Of a stretch of 64,000 nucleotides of DNA, positions 33,530 through 47,287 are shown one piece after another (the first letter of the stretch is position 1; the number at the start of each line of letters is the position of its first letter). Below the pieces are notes generated by a model. The model was not told the DNA's origin and did not search any database. It was given only the letters and a program-made list of their open reading frames with translations. Position numbers and translations under genes: made by a program. The stretch is from Ananas comosus (taxonomy: Eukaryota; Streptophyta; Magnoliopsida; Poales; Bromeliaceae): the NCBI RefSeq assembly GCF_001540865.1, contig NC_033623.1:15292955-15356954 (forward strand), written 5' to 3'.

Positions 33530-34369
33530 TTCTAGATCATTTTCACTCTGAACAACGCTTAGTTACAACCTTTCCTTTGGGCCCGCCATAAATAGGTCGT
33601 GGAAGATAACGAGATGTTCACCGACACCTAAACCTAACAAGATGTTAATCACTTCTCTGTACAAAAGAACAGACCCGACATACTGTTGAACATGCCAGGA
33701 CCCAACACTCGAATTGTCAAACCCAAGAGCTCATTGACTTCAGATCTGAAAAACTCGTTTTCAACCCGTTAACAAGCCAGAAAGGATGCCTCTGAATGAG
33801 CAGAATCATGCGCACGAACCAGTTGAGAGTCGGAACATAAGAAGTAGATCTTGTCCAAGACGTCTTTCACCTCCAGTTGCATTTCCCTCGGGAATCGCCA
33901 GGGCGCTTGGTTTCCTTTTCAGTGCTGAAACAACTAATAAAAGAACTAACGTACAATCCAAATGAAGTCACATGGCACCAACTAAAATAATCATTTAAAC
34001 AATAGAAACGAAAATATTCACATGGTTTAAAAACTGGAGACAGCCCAGGAAAACAATGGAAACTTACGTCTATACTACTATGAAGCCCGAATCATCTCAG
34101 CAAGTAGGCACCCATGCAATTAGTTAACCTCCGGTAACTTCCTGATCGCTATACCGAAGGAAGCAAATGAAATATATAAGAGAGGAAGCATCAACAATGC
34201 GAACGAATAACTACATATATATAAATCCCAAATCCTTGTTCGTAAGAAGTAAAACCAGACAGAATTGAATAATGACAACAGCTTCTAAAGCAACATTAAG
34301 GATAGGTAGAGCACCATTCTGAACAGCTAACCGCTAAGTTTACATGGGAATTGTGGGAACAGCATACAC
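33530..34369 (-). other. Probable 3' UTR and flank of the Rab gene
   Basis: Base composition is more balanced than in the repeats around it. No frame of length is present. A CAG-type acceptor context near 33930 (minus strand) could belong to a 3' UTR intron of the Rab gene, but this is only a suggestion. Confidence 0.35.
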
Positions 34370-37300
34370 TTAAGAAGAACAGCAGGAGGTTTTCTGATTG
34401 ACAGGTTGTCCCCGGATTTGCACTGTCGGTGGCCGTGCACTATTTGTGGCCGGTTGGCTAGCCATCCTGTGGGCACCAAAGCACTTTCAGCTATTAACTT
34501 TCACGTAACTAAAAAGGTACATTAAAATGAAAGGACTAGGACCTGTTTGGATGTCTGAACAGTTTGTCCCATCAAACTTAAACATTCGAGGGATTTTCTG
34601 TTGCAATTGCAACGCAGGAGCATAGGAGATTGATTCTAGCTCATCACAAAGCCCTTACTAATCATAACTTTTTCCCAGAGAAAGCATTCTATAAGAGGTG
34701 ATTTATCCTATTTCAAGAAATGACTTGATGAAATCCATATATGCCGAGTGGTTATTAAAGCGATCTTTCATGATGTTCCTATCAACCAATCACAGAATCA
34801 GCATGCGCCTCTTGAATAAACAATACAGATATGCTGTAACAAGATATGCATCCAAACAAAGCTCAAAGAACCTGTATAACCTCCTTTAGAAAGGCTTCTA
34901 TGCTCCCAAAATATATACAAGGTTCTGATAGCCAGGCATTTGGCTAACAAGCATGGTAAAGCTTTTGGTGTCATAAGAAACTAAATTGAGGTTTCAAGCG
35001 TCAAAACTAGATGCTCCAGTTTATTGCTTCTGTTGCAACGTGAGGCTGTAGAGGAGACTTGAATGGAAAAGCTATTAGTGCTCAATCGAACAGCCTGCCT
35101 TAAATAAAAGTTCTGCAGAAGCTCCAGCAAGGCCAAACAGGTCCTAAAAATATACGCTAGGTATGGTCAACATACCTGTTCTTTATTGCAGCAGCCATTG
35201 CCATGAAGGCCTGCTCCACATTAGTGGCATCCTTCGCACTAGTCTCCATAAATGGTATACCAATTTCATCAGCAAATGCCTAACCAAAAAGATTTTCAAC
35301 TTAATAAGCTCCAGAAGAAAAGGGAAAGCAGATAGTAACTGCAATATTTCTTATGCGAGAAATATAACTATCACTGGCAATGACTAATAAATAGCATTTT
35401 ATTATTTTAAAATGATAATCACCTTAGCTGTCTCATAGGACACAACTTTGTTGGCAGTAAGATCACACTTGTTTCCCACAAGAAGCTTGTTGACATTCTC
35501 ACTTGCATAACGATCAATCTCATTTAACCACTGCTTTACATTGTTGAAACTCTCTTGGTCTGTCACATCATATACAATCTGTAACACGAGAAGCATAAGT
35601 TACAGTCCAACGGATGAGTGAGTTGCATGAAAATAATGAGATTGGCAAACGCAAACTTACAATAATACCGTGGGCACCTCGATAATAACTGCTAGTAATT
35701 GTCCTGAAACGTTCTTGTCCAGCCGTATCCCACTGAAACCAAGAAAGAGAGAGTAATAACCAGAAGTATGCCAAAATCACAGGAAATCATTGCAATTTTT
35801 ATAGAATTAAACATCTTTCTAAGGTTCAAAGGTAACATGCAACCTTTTCTAGGCGACTAACAAGAGCCATTAGCAACTACAGAATGACATGTCCATATAA
35901 GACATTGTTCAAAGCTATGTGTAAAGAAAAAAAATGGCAAGTATTAAGCAACTATACCATGGGTTCCAGAAAATCACTCGCTCAGAAGCATAAATAGGGA
36001 AACTTCCATATGGAAATTAAATATCTTTATATAGAAGAATCCGCTAGAGCTATTTGTAAGACAGCTCTTAGAAGATTTTGTCGCCCAGAGAGCCTCACCA
36101 GACAAAAGCCACTTCAGAAATGATCTTTCAACCTTGATACACACATAATTAAGTAATAAAAAAAGGGTTCTCACTATATATCACACTAACAACCATTTTA
36201 GGCTTTAAGTACGTTAAAAGAAAACATTTTCAAGGCACTATGTTTTTAACATTTTTCACATTGAGTTGATGAAATATTCCAAAAAAATTCCATCCCATTA
36301 CGTGGATATATTATAAGGTGATATTCCTAAAATAGATGGACAAAGGAATATTGCTAGAATGAAATGGAGAAGAAGAGGATCAGTTTGTCGTACAATATAG
36401 TGCTTTTAAGCAAATACCTTTCAGAGTTTGACAAAGTTTAGCAAATAACTTCTATCGATAACTCAACTTAATATGAACAATGATACAAGATTGAATAAGC
36501 GTCTTTACGATAACTCTTACAAGAATGCTCACAAAGAATATTTGTTTACATATTCCAAAGATTAGAAGCCTCTGATGGTTAAAACCCTTCAACATTAATA
36601 TGCAAAGAGAGGCTATACAAATAGAAAAGAAGGAATGTGCAAAGAGAGCAGAGCGGTTAGGGTGGAAGCAAGGATATGAATTGGGTAAAAAAGGTCACAT
36701 AAAACTTACGACAAGGGAACAATCAGAGCAGACACATTTATGACACTCTGGTAGTCAATATTATTTAAGAATTGACCACTCACAGCTAATGCAATGAACA
36801 GACCTCTTAGGTTGCCTTTCCAGCATATACACACTTGCTCTTTATTAAAGTACAATATCCTTAGAAAGGCATGAAACGTGGCTTCACAAATTCTGCAGAT
36901 GTTTTCAACATGGCAGCCTCAGTTCCTATCTTACTTCTTAGCTACATTTTCAGAAACTAGTCATGAAAATTCACCTCTTCAGTCAAGTAATCAATTATTA
37001 TCCCCCAAATTTTATAATATTTCATTCTCAAGATTATAAAAGAAAATCACAACAAAAAACTTAAAAAGTGATGCTCCACCTTCTATTTTAAGGAATTTAC
37101 ATAAGACAGATGATCAAATAGATGCATTCACAGCTATCAATGAGAAGAGAAGCCATAATTTGATGCAGCACTTCACGATGAAAGTATTGCAAAGATGAAA
37201 ATCCAAATTAACAAAAAGTTCTTGAGCTACTGGAAACTCACAATTTGAAGCTTAATGGTCTTCCCATCCTGCTCCACCGTACGTATTTTCTGCAGAAAGA

Positions 37301-39027
37301 AAATAGTATCTCAGTGGTCCATACAAAAGAAAAAAAGAACTATTTTAAAATAACATTTAATACCAATTGTACTTACAAAATCAACTCCAATGGTGCTGAT
37401 ATAGCTCTCCAAGTATGAGTCATCCTGACAATGAGAAGTCAATGTTAGGAGTCTTAGGACTATATACCTGGCTAGAAAAGGTATTTAACAGTACAACACA
37501 TACTTTATTCACATTTGTCATGAAAATTTTCCATGCATCACAAAGGGGTTTCCTTCTTACAACAACTTTTCAACTGAAACAAACTCTCCCGCAGTTTTAG
37601 AGTACCCTCTCTATATAAGCACCACAGACTAATATAAGATACTTCTATCTCACAGAGAATGAGCATGCTAAAAGTTCAGTTCTCAAACTGGGCAAGACAG
37701 TTCAAAGTTGGGAAAGAAAAGATTCTTGCTTCAATTATTACCGCAAATCTTAGGAGGAGACATGACTTGCCGACACCAGAGTCTCCAATAAGCAGAAGCT
37801 TGAATAGATAGTCACTGCACAATTAATCAGAAGGTAGTGTTGCTGAGTCATACTAAGTTCAAGGTATAAACCAATTTCTCAGGGGGTGGGGAAAAGGAGT
37901 GAGACGGACAGTGACTCAGTTAACAGCTTTATATCTAGATAGAAAATCGACAAACTGCAAAGGAACCTGAGATAACAATCTGAGTTGACACTGGTCAGTA
38001 AGTTTACAATTTTATTTTATGTTTAAGGAAAAAAAGGAACAACAATAACAGAATAGTGCTTCTCAACCAACTATTCATAAAAGAAGAATAGGTTATTTGG
38101 CATCACTTTAATATTATGGAAAATAAGGCGATTAAAACAATGGAACTTTCAAGAAGAAAAAAAAATTACATCAAACTTATCCATAATTTGTTAAATCATC
38201 GATGCAAACTATATTTGCTAGTTTTAAGGCATTCAATAGCTCCATGCTATCTGCAAGCTTAATAAGAAAAAGTATCATACAGATATCTTACAAGGTTCAA
38301 AAAATGTGAATCACTGATATCGTAGCCTCTTATTACACATGCACATGCCGTGACGAGACGACAACTCGAGTAACAACCAAGAAAAAAAACAAAAACAATA
38401 TAACTCCCTGCATAGTCGAAAGGACAAGCGGTATGAGAGAAGCAACAATCCAATGGGACCATTCATTCAGTTTGCTATCAGAAATCCAACATCACAGCTT
38501 GTTCAAGGCATTCTGCATTAGGGCATCAAAATGAAACTACTGTGCTAATTTGATATACCATGCAATCATTTGACCAGAAGCAATGCTCTTGGCAATCTCA
38601 TATAACAGCCATGGATGCTTTGATCCCAAACACTGAAATCCTTCACAAGGTCATGTAGTGAACTATCCATAATCTATCTGATAAGTTTCTAACAACAGCC
38701 TGATACAAGGCCCATAAACGCATAAAACATAGAGCCAAATTCTACATCAAGATCCAGTCAAAATCACCAATCGGATCCTTTCCTTCTTAAAAACCCAAAA
38801 TATATCCGAATTACCCCAAATCAATTAAAAACTATGCGACCCGTTCAGTAAACACCACTCAGATCAGGACGATCGGGCGAGATTTCAGTAAAAACCCTAA
38901 TCGATCAATCCAAACTCCACAAACTAACAAACAACTAATTCAAACCGAAAATTCTACGAATATAGAACAGGAATCAAAAGAATGAAGATCAAGATGGTGT
39001 ATTAGGGCCTTACTACTCCGGATTCAT
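34370..39027 (-). CDS. RABD2: Rab1-type small GTPase (RABD2 / Ypt1 class)
   Basis: This GTPase directs vesicle traffic from endoplasmic reticulum to Golgi. Eight exons on the minus strand: 39014-39027, 37742-37814, 37377-37424, 37242-37289, 35661-35732, 35423-35578, 35176-35279 and 34370-34466. They total 612 bases, 203 residues, the exact family length. The first exon is 14 bases and encodes MNPE plus two bases of Tyr. Motifs: P-loop GDSGVGKS (15-22), switch [10 protein letters not shown] with Thr40, WDTAGQERF (62-70), NKCD (121-124), ETSAK (149-153) and the C-terminal CCSS with Cys200-201 for double geranylgeranylation. Intron borders are GT-AG and phases agree throughout. D2 subclass is chosen from overall sequence ([28 protein letters not shown]). 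The gene appears intact. Confidence 0.97.
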
Positions 39028-39330
39028 GGCGGGAGATCGAGGAAGCCGCTTCGCCGACGTCGGAGCCCGTCGCAACCCCACCAAGAACGAGGTTTCACCG
39101 GAGAAGAAGAAGCAGCAGCAGCAGCAGAAGAAGAGAGAATCTGGGTCGAGGAGATTCGATCCGTCTCTCTCTCCCTTCTAGGGTTTCGAAGTGAAAAGGA
39201 ATGCGAGTGCCAAGAGGGAGAGGGAGTACGGCGAGGGAGTGCGAAAGGGTTCCCCCGTGAGTCGCTATAAAAGAGAATACAAATAGTGATGACGTAGGAG
39301 GAATGTTACATGTAGCTCCTATAACCAAAA
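39028..39330 (-). promoter_or_regulatory. 5' UTR and promoter of the Rab gene
   Basis: Downstream of the likely promoter lie CAG/GAG-rich repeats (39107-39128) and, on the minus strand, CGAAACCCTAG at about 39180-39190, a telo-box-like AAACCCTA that is common in 5' regions of plant housekeeping genes. A TATAAAAG at 39266 is on the plus strand and so is not an obvious TATA box for this gene. Confidence 0.4.
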
Positions 39331-39544
39331 TGTACTTCTTGTGTACCCATCATTTAATAATTTAATTTTTTTTAAAAAAAAATTAATTTCAAAGCAGATA
39401 ATAAAACTAGTGCAAATATATTAGATTTTTAATAGACAGTGGGGATGTAGTCGATGGGCACCGGCTGATGTGCAACGTCCATCGTGACCATCGAAAACCC
39501 ATAAAAATAAAATAAATAAAATTATGAACTCCAAATTTTTAGAG

Positions 39545-39660
39545 AGGGAGAGAGAGAAAGAAGCTAACGGAGAGGAGGGGAGGGCAAGGATGGGGGCGTG
39601 CCGGCCTTGCGGAGAGGAGGGGAGGGCAAGAATGGACGCGCACCGGCCTCGCGGCGCCTA
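39545..39660. repeat. GC-rich imperfect tandem repeat
   Basis: Two copies of a unit of about 48 bases containing GGAGAGGAGGGGAGGGCAAG, one near 39570 and one near 39612. They are followed by a palindromic segment, CATCCTCCCCAAAC with GTTTGGGGAGGATG, at 39665-39702. No gene is supported here. Confidence 0.6.
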
Positions 39661-39739
39661 CCCGCATCCTCCCCAAACTAACTTAGTTTGGGGAGGATGC
39701 CCATACAATTTTTGCCCCAACTTCTAAATGTGTATTTTT

Positions 39740-41791
39740 TTCTGTTGAGTAAGATAATATAATTTTTAAGTTATATTATAAAATTTTGAAAATTTTATTT
39801 TTATATAATATTAATATATTAATAATTAATTTTATGTGTTATTTTAGAATTTGTATATTTAACTATCGAATGCCTCTCCTTTGATATCATTAATGCATCG
39901 CCACAATATATAAAGATAATATTATAAAAATTTACATCAATACTAATATTTTTCTGTTATTCCTGCACTTTACTGCTTGGCATGATAGTGTCTCTTGTTT
40001 AATAAAATTTTCGGTGAAATAAATACTATTGCATTTTTTTATTATTACTATTCTCTTCAAAATATTTATATATGCTAATCGGAAACCGGAGACACAAACT
40101 TTATACTTAAGCAAGCTCAGAGCCTCCAACCTCTTCGTCGGCACCCAGGCGAGCACCTAACCAGTACTAGAAGTTAACTTTGTCCCGTGGGCTGAGCCAG
40201 GTTGAACCAGACCCGGTTCGATCGGAACCCGTCCGGAACCAGGATCACGAGCCCAGCGTCGGTCACGCCCCAAATTCATCATTTAGCCGTCAATATATAT
40301 ATATATATATATATATTAATCTTCATGGCTAAATCCTGTATATACTCACCTCTTTAATTTGGAAAGGAATGAGGCCTATTTTTTTCTTTTTTTTTTTTTC
40401 TTCGTTTGATTATTGTGTTATAGAAATAATTTCAATCATACATTTGCATGATATGCGACTTCTTTTAAACAATATTGAATAGTTTTGTTGAACAATTACC
40501 TTTTTTTTCATTATAATTTTATTTTTTAAAGTTGTTTGTTTATAATATAGATTATATTTATCATTTTTTACACTAAACTGATATTTTATTTTTTATAAAT
40601 TTTTATTTTAATAGTATCTATTCGTCGTAATATATGGGTCACTAAACTAGTTTCTCAACGTACCACAATGATCGTGCTGCACGTGTCACTCATTAAGCAT
40701 GTCTGCGCTATACGTCGACAAGTACCATGTTTGTTTGCATGCGAGTATGCATGCAACGCCACATGCAGACACATGTGGTTCTGCGTACGTCGACACCTTC
40801 GAACGTTGCACTCTATTTATACCTTAATAACACTACCCACTCTTGGATCCGGTCCACTAGCAATCCACCGGGATCGGGCTCAGGCCCGGCTCGGAGTTCG
40901 ACCCGCGGGTTTTGAACAGGATGGCATGACGACGACGACGACGACGACGACGGTGATCGTAATGTAATGGTCGTGGCTCTTGGGTGGTTGTTCATCCACC
41001 TGTTGTCTTCGCAAGTTTCTACATCCTTTAAATGCTTTTCGATCTTCTACTTTGAATGCGTATGTGTTATAAACGAGTAGAGATATAGAGATGACGGGAA
41101 TCGATCGAAGGTTAAAACTGCTGTGTTTGTGTGTTGGCTAATGGCACTTAGCTAACATGGTATTGTATGATCAGCTAAAATACTCTTTTTTATGTAATGT
41201 AAGTTTCGTCATATTAAATAATACAAAGTCTTAGCTATAGTTTAAGAAGTTATTTAATGTTGAATTATTCATGATTTTTTCCCCTTTTTTGGCGCATGGT
41301 CAGGTTTGTCATGATCTTGCATGCTTGCTTGGATGTTATTCCACAAAATGAGAATAAGTATTTTGTTTCGGTACGCAGTAGGATTAAAATGTTTTCAGGA
41401 GTACGTGTATGAGTGAAACATCTTACTTTCTTTGTAGTTCTATTATAAACATTTTATATTTCACATTTTTTGTATTTGAGCTGGAGACTTTTTTTTTTTT
41501 TTAAAAAAATTAGGTCCTTAGGAAAACCTTAACCATAATGGGCATGATGGGCCGGGTAATGTACGAAACCGAATCCATCTAAATCTGGAAATGCCCCTGC
41601 GTGCCTTTGGGCCGAGAGTTTGGATTGTTGAGAAAAAGCAAAGCAAATTTTATCGTGCTGGGCCCTCCGAGGCCTTTTTGGTTGCATGTTGCAGTGCGAG
41701 AAGTCAAATTATTTGTAGTGGGAAAAGTCAAAACTTTGAGATGATTTTTTTCTTTTTTTTTTGAAGGAAAAAGTAGTAAGGAATCCGCTTA
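39740..41791. other. AT-rich gene-free DNA
   Basis: It holds a TA run at 40294-40315 and a GAC repeat at 40928-40951 that makes spurious poly-Thr/poly-Ser frames. A short GC-richer stretch near 40180-40260 and 40850-40920 lacks any recognisable domain. I see no gene. Confidence 0.45.
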
Positions 41792-42422
41792 GGCCCTGTT
41801 TGATTCGTCGTAAAATCATCCCGAATAAAAATTTTCTATGGAAAAATAAGAATCCCAGCAATTGTTTGCTCGTAAAATTTTTTTCGAAAAACTTATTTTA
41901 CGAATCTGAGATAAAATATTTTCGCTTTCCGATTGAAACGAGCGAAAAATAAAAACCCACGGCGAAAAATCCGGACGTGGAGGGGCGGGGTCAGCAGGAA
42001 GTGGACCCGAGACGCCCCACCTCGTGGACCGCTAGAGAGAGGTCCACGCTGTGACCTCTCTCTTCATCCCATCTTTTTTTATATATATAATATATATTAT
42101 AATATATATATATATTAAAGATGTAATTTATTTTAATATAAATATATTTATTAAATTTTTATTTATAAATATAAATTATAATACTAATATATATAATATG
42201 ATAATAATTATATATTAATAATATAAATATATAAATAAAATAATAATATTTAATAATTTATTTATTTATTTATTTCTTCTTTCAACAAACAATCCGTAAT
42301 GAAAAATTAATTTTCTTTTCCTACAAATCAAATATTAAACAACGTAAAATTATTTTTTCATCAAAATTTTTTTTTTACCGAAAATTTTTTTTTCACAGTT
42401 TTACGTGGAACCAATCACACCC
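41792..42422. mobile_element. Tourist/Harbinger-like MITE with TTA duplication
   Basis: TTA lies at 41789-41791 and 42423-42425. The left end is GGCCCTGTTTGATTCGTCGT; the right end on the minus strand is GGGTGTGATTGGTTCCACGT. Both continue with AAAA-rich subterminal sequence (GTAAAATCATCCC and GTAAAACTGTG). The centre holds a GC-richer 120-base block with a palindromic GTGGACC/GGTCCAC pair (about 42001-42049) and a TA-rich segment. It is about 631 bp and non-coding. It shares its subterminal blocks with the MITE at 22212. Confidence 0.75.
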
Positions 42423-42809
42423 TTAGTTATTATTATTATTTTTTTAAAAGAGAGAGGGGTACGGGCTCTATCTGTTTCTTTTTTAAAAAAAAATAACTTA
42501 GATAAAAATATAAAATACTTATTAGAAATAATTGATGATTTTTTTTTCTTTTGTCCTCGTCTGTTTTGTATGTACAGAGATCTAAGATAGGAAGAGTACG
42601 TCTTGTTTTTTACAAAATAGAATGTAATGTCAGGTGCAGCGGACCATGTGAGGTGCATTTAATTACGAGGGTGATAATTTGTTGCATTGCACGAATCCCA
42701 AAGTGGGGGAAATGCATCGTGCATGCATCCAGTTTGTATTCAATGGACCCCGGGAGATTGGACTTATCACGTCCGGAAAATTATTAAGCGTTTATTTTGA
42801 CACTAAAAT

Positions 42810-42840
<31 letters not shown>

Positions 42841-42896
42841 AATGTATATATATACTAAGAGAAACCAAACAATGAAGTTATATATATATATATACA

Positions 42897-43574
42897 TACT
42901 AGTGAAATACCCGAGCGATGCTGCGGATCTAAAATATTTTTATAATAAATTTTATTTTTTTAATATTTTTATATAGTTTTATAAGTCAAATTATTAATTA
43001 AATAAAAATTATATAAAAATAATTTAATAGTTAAATCTTAAAATTGATATATGCCCAAATAAATTTATACATCACTTTATTTTATAAAGATTTATATGAG
43101 AAAGATTTGAGATAAATCTATCAAAATAATTTTTAAAAAATCAATAGATAGAAGGGAAGTAAATTTGTAGAATAAATTGCTTAATATTATTATAGTATAC
43201 ACTATATTTTTAAAATTTTTACTTAAAAATTAATTATGTATTTTTATACTACGATATTTTACATGATTAAATTAAATCTAATAATGTTAAATTTTATTAT
43301 CCGATTTATTACCCGTATTATTAAGAAAATTAACTTTATAATTTTATAAAGTTTAAGATTTAAAATTTTAAAATTGAAGTTACAAAATTAGAAAATAATT
43401 TATAAGTTAAAATTTAAATTAGATATTTATAAATATAAAATATAAAATTTAAAACTTTAAAAATTAAAAATATCAAATTTTATATATAATTGGAAAGAGA
43501 AGTAAAGGAGGTTTTGGGAGGGTGACACGTGTCACTCTCTGTGGCCTCCCAAACCCTCCTTTAATGTAATACTA
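42897..43574. mobile_element. Unclassified repeat bordered by ACTAGTG with a terminal hairpin
   Basis: ATACTAGTGAAATACCCGAG at about 42896 and ATACTAGTGTAGTGGACACC at about 43568 begin two related segments, each followed by a GCGATG(C)TGCGG-like block. Just before the second, 43507-43565 forms a 19-base hairpin: TAAAGGAGGTTTTGGGAGG pairs with CCTCCCAAACCCTCCTTTA around TGACACGTGTCA. The interior is AT-rich and non-coding. A hairpin close to one end recalls Helitrons, but the required TC start and CTRR end were not found, so I leave the class open. Confidence 0.45.
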
Positions 43575-44001
43575 GTGTAGTGGACACCGCGCGATGCGGC
43601 GGTCGTAGATAATATTCAATATTTAACATTAGTTTTTCTCTATAATTTTTTCATTTTTCAGATTAGGTAGGTCCCATAAAAAGTACAGTTAGCTTGCACA
43701 CGTGAACATGATTATAGACTTAATAAAATTTTATTTTTATAAATGTACTTTTAATTATATAAGATGCAAATATAATGAAGAATGACACAACGTCGAACAA
43801 ATCGTCGATAGGTTTTTATCCATTAAATAAACATTTCATTTAATTATTAATCGTGTTTTTCATACTCTAAAAAAAAATCGTATATATTGATTTATATATT
43901 AATATTAACAGTATTTCTATAAGACAACAAAAAATACTAAAAAATTATAAATTTGTAGAGTTTCCAATTAGACCTAATTGTAAAATTTTATTAGCAAAAT
44001 G

Positions 44002-44032
<31 letters not shown>

Positions 44033-45170
44033 CTCTCTACACATACAGAAACAAAAAGGTAAGTAATTAATTAATATTTGTCAGTTTTTATATTTTTTTT
44101 TACTTATTCAAACATTAATAGAAAATGAAATTTATAATCTTAAGATTTCTCTTAATTGGTAGGAGATGCTGAAATATGCTATATATGGATGAAAAAAATA
44201 TCTGCTATGAAAAAAAAAATAACAAAGTGCATAGATCAGAACTGCAATTTTTTTTTTTTTGACTGCAATTTACGTCATATGCACAAAATCAGAGACAAAA
44301 AAATTACAGATCAACACATACAGGCAATGAATTCCTAATAAAAAAGATTAACATTAATTTAAAATTATGTATATTAGTGAAAAATAGGAGAAAATAAATA
44401 AAGCATTAAATTCAAATAAAAAAAACCCGTCAATATAATTAATCGTTGACAGGAGAAGCATCAATTCCTGAAACAAATAAAAATATTCAATAGATAAATC
44501 TACAATCTTTGTATTATATCTACTGTAATTATATCCGATCACACATTAATTTTGCTAAACTTCAACTATATATATACTCTTTTCTTTCCATATTTGAAAT
44601 GAGTCCAAGAATACGAAATTAGATAATCATAAAATAGTTATTTGCTATGCATATTCATATAGTTGAACTGAAAATACTTAATTCCTAAAGCGGAATAAAT
44701 TGCCAAACCAATATAAAATATAGATAAAGATGAAAAAATAATTAATAATATTCAAAATAGCATACAAGAAGTTAGTTGTAGAAAACAAACATGAAAATAA
44801 TATCATGACTATTAAAGGTTGTTGACTTATAGAATACGCAGTCCACTCTCCACCCCTAATACGCTTGCTCCTGTACCTACAAAATAGTTACACAACAATC
44901 AAAAATTCAACTTAACCGATTAAAAAATTTATTTCACAATGAGGTCTCTGAAATTACTGAAAACAAAATTACTGAATATATAAAAATTTCACTCAATGTT
45001 TCGCTTCTGCAGCTGATACACCAACCCTCTCTTTCAAAGTGATCTTGGCTGTGTTGAGTCGACGCAGTGGCCGAGGCAGCTGCTGCTGCAGCGGCGAGGG
45101 GGTCGAGGAGGAACTTCCGAAGGCGTCGAAGTGTGAGCGGAAGTGGCGAAGGGGCAAAGGGGTGGTGGTG
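43575..45170. other. AT-rich gene-free DNA with CT repeat
   Basis: A (TC)n block lies at 43991-44038. The segment from the GCGATGCGGCGG motif at 43591 onward could be the start of a larger repeat that ends near ATAGTTTTATAGATAAAGAA at 46030, but I cannot prove its extent. No gene seen. Confidence 0.35.
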
Positions 45171-45177
45171 AATAGAT

Positions 45178-45960
45178 GGACGAAAGGAAAAAAAAATAAA
45201 GAGAAGGAAATGGAGGGAGCGGATGGAAAGAACCCGAAAAATCTCTTGAGTAGACAACCGACTTTGCATTATTTACACGGAGCGTACAAATTTAATTTTT
45301 TAAAATACCTAAGAACAATACCTAAATTTGGACACTTATTATTGTATATTATTTTTTAAAAAAATTATCTTATGTGAAACGTTACATATATAGAATCCCT
45401 AACATTTATGGCTCCTCATAAACTTCCAAATATTTTTCATTTCACTAAACATTATTATTTTAATGCGAATGTTTGAAACGACTTAGCATTTATGGGCTCC
45501 TCATAAACGTCCAAATGTTTCCTATTATGCGAAACATTATTATTTAGTGGGTTTCGTGAATAGTGTGAACGAAAGAAAAAAAATAGAGAGAGAAGGAGAT
45601 GGAGGGGCGGATGGAAGAACCGAGAAGTCTCTTGAGGAGATAACCGACTTTGCATTTATTACACAGACGATACAAATTTAATTTTTTAAGACACCTAAGA
45701 ACAAATACCTAAATTATTGACATGTATTATTGTATATTTTCTTTAAAAAAAATTGTGTTTATGTGAAACGTTACATATATAGAAACACCCTAGCATTTAT
45801 GTATGGGCTCGTCAATTAACTTCAAATATTTTTTATTCCACTAAACATTATTATTTTGTGCAACGTTTGAAACACGAAGTATTTATGAGCTCCTTAATTA
45901 ACGTTCAAAAATTTTCTATTCTGCTAACATTATTATTTAGTGGACCCACTAAAGAAATAT
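45178..45960. repeat. Tandem duplication, about 390-bp unit
   Basis: Landmarks recur about 390 bases apart: GAAAGGAAAAAAAAATAAAG (45182) with GAAAGAAAAAAAATAGAGAG (45571), TCTCTTGAGTAGACAACCGA with TCTCTTGAGGAGATAACCGA, TACAAATTTAATTTTTTAA, and ATGTGAAACGTTACATATAT. Each unit itself contains two weaker copies of a CATTTATGGGCTCCT...CATTATTATTT block. No coding frame is conserved beyond the first 10 codons (MQSRLS) on the minus strand. Confidence 0.75.
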
Positions 45961-47040
45961 ATTCTGTACATTTACAGAAGAGGTGGGTCCCACTTTTTTC
46001 CTAAAATAAGGAGAAAGCTTGAATCTCCACGGAGATTCATAATAGTTTTATAGATAAAGAATAGATATATATATATATATATTATATATATTATTATATA
46101 TATATATATCTATATATATATTATATGGTCAATTTTATTTGTGCCCTCTAAACTTAAAAAATATCAAGATGCCCTATAAATTTTGATTATATCACAATTA
46201 CCCCACAAATATTATTATTTCAAACATACCCTTACCCTTACTATTCATCTCTTTATAGAATTATAAATATTTAGATTATCATAAATACTGGTCGAATGTC
46301 CATTTTGGCCCTTAACTTCTAAAATTTTTTACAAAAGTATTTAGCATGATATATTTATTTTAAAATATTAAAATAAACAGTAAAATATATCATTTTACTG
46401 CTGTGTGGTTTTAAAATAGATACTTTATATTATTATCTTAAATTCGAGATTCCAAAAGCAAGAAATTGTGCTAGTTCAAATAACTTAATTCACATCATGC
46501 ATATATATTTTTAAGTTATATTTTGAATAAATTGTTTAACCTAATTTTAATGAGTCAATTGATACTTTAAACAATTTTTGGTAAATTTTTTCAAAATTTT
46601 TATTTTTTTTTTTTTTAGCTTTAATCGTCAGATATTACGAAAACCTTATTTCTAAATGTAGGTCTATTTAAAAGTGTTTATAAAATTAAAATAATTTATA
46701 GTCAATTAATATTTTAAGATGGTTTCAAAAGTTGGAATTTTGTTTGTTGTTTATTCAAAATTGATAATAAATTAGTGTGAAGGTTATTTTTGAAAGTTTC
46801 TCTCTTTTAAAAGGTTATTTATGATATTTCAATTGTTATAGGGGCATTCATGATATTAGACTTATTTGGAAGGGTAGTGATGAAATTTTTCCTATATATA
46901 TATATATATATATATATCATTCAAATTTAGTCAGTTTGGGTAAAAAATTTATTCCTTATATAATTTTATAAAAGTAAGTTATTAATTTTAGTTTTACAAA
47001 TTCAAATCAAATTTTAAAAAAATAATAAAAATATATATTT
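45961..47040. other. AT-rich gene-free DNA with TA runs
   Basis: TA repeats at about 46069-46130 and 46892-46917. The rest is low-complexity AT-rich DNA without recognisable genes. Confidence 0.45.
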
Positions 47041-47287
47041 TTTTCTTTCATTTTTTTTTTCTCTCCAACCCTAATCGTCTCCTTTGCGGCTGTCATTGAC
47101 AGTAACAGAAGCAGCGCTACCTCCTCTTTCTCTACCTCCATCTCGGCAGGCGTCGACACCGACGTCAACACCAGAGGCGGCTTCAAGTTCTCTTCTTTTG
47201 CACCGACATCAATACCGGTGTTGGTGAGGCGGAGGAAGAGAATACAGTGCCGCCCTTATTACCATTACCAAGAATCCTAGTGGTGAT

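Noticed and set aside
40668..40967. 99-codon plus-strand frame
   Set aside because: It ends in a poly-Thr run from a GAC repeat and has no recognisable domain or gene context.
42897..43574. Helitron
   Set aside because: A hairpin is present but the TC start, CTRR end and AT insertion context were not found, so the class was left open.
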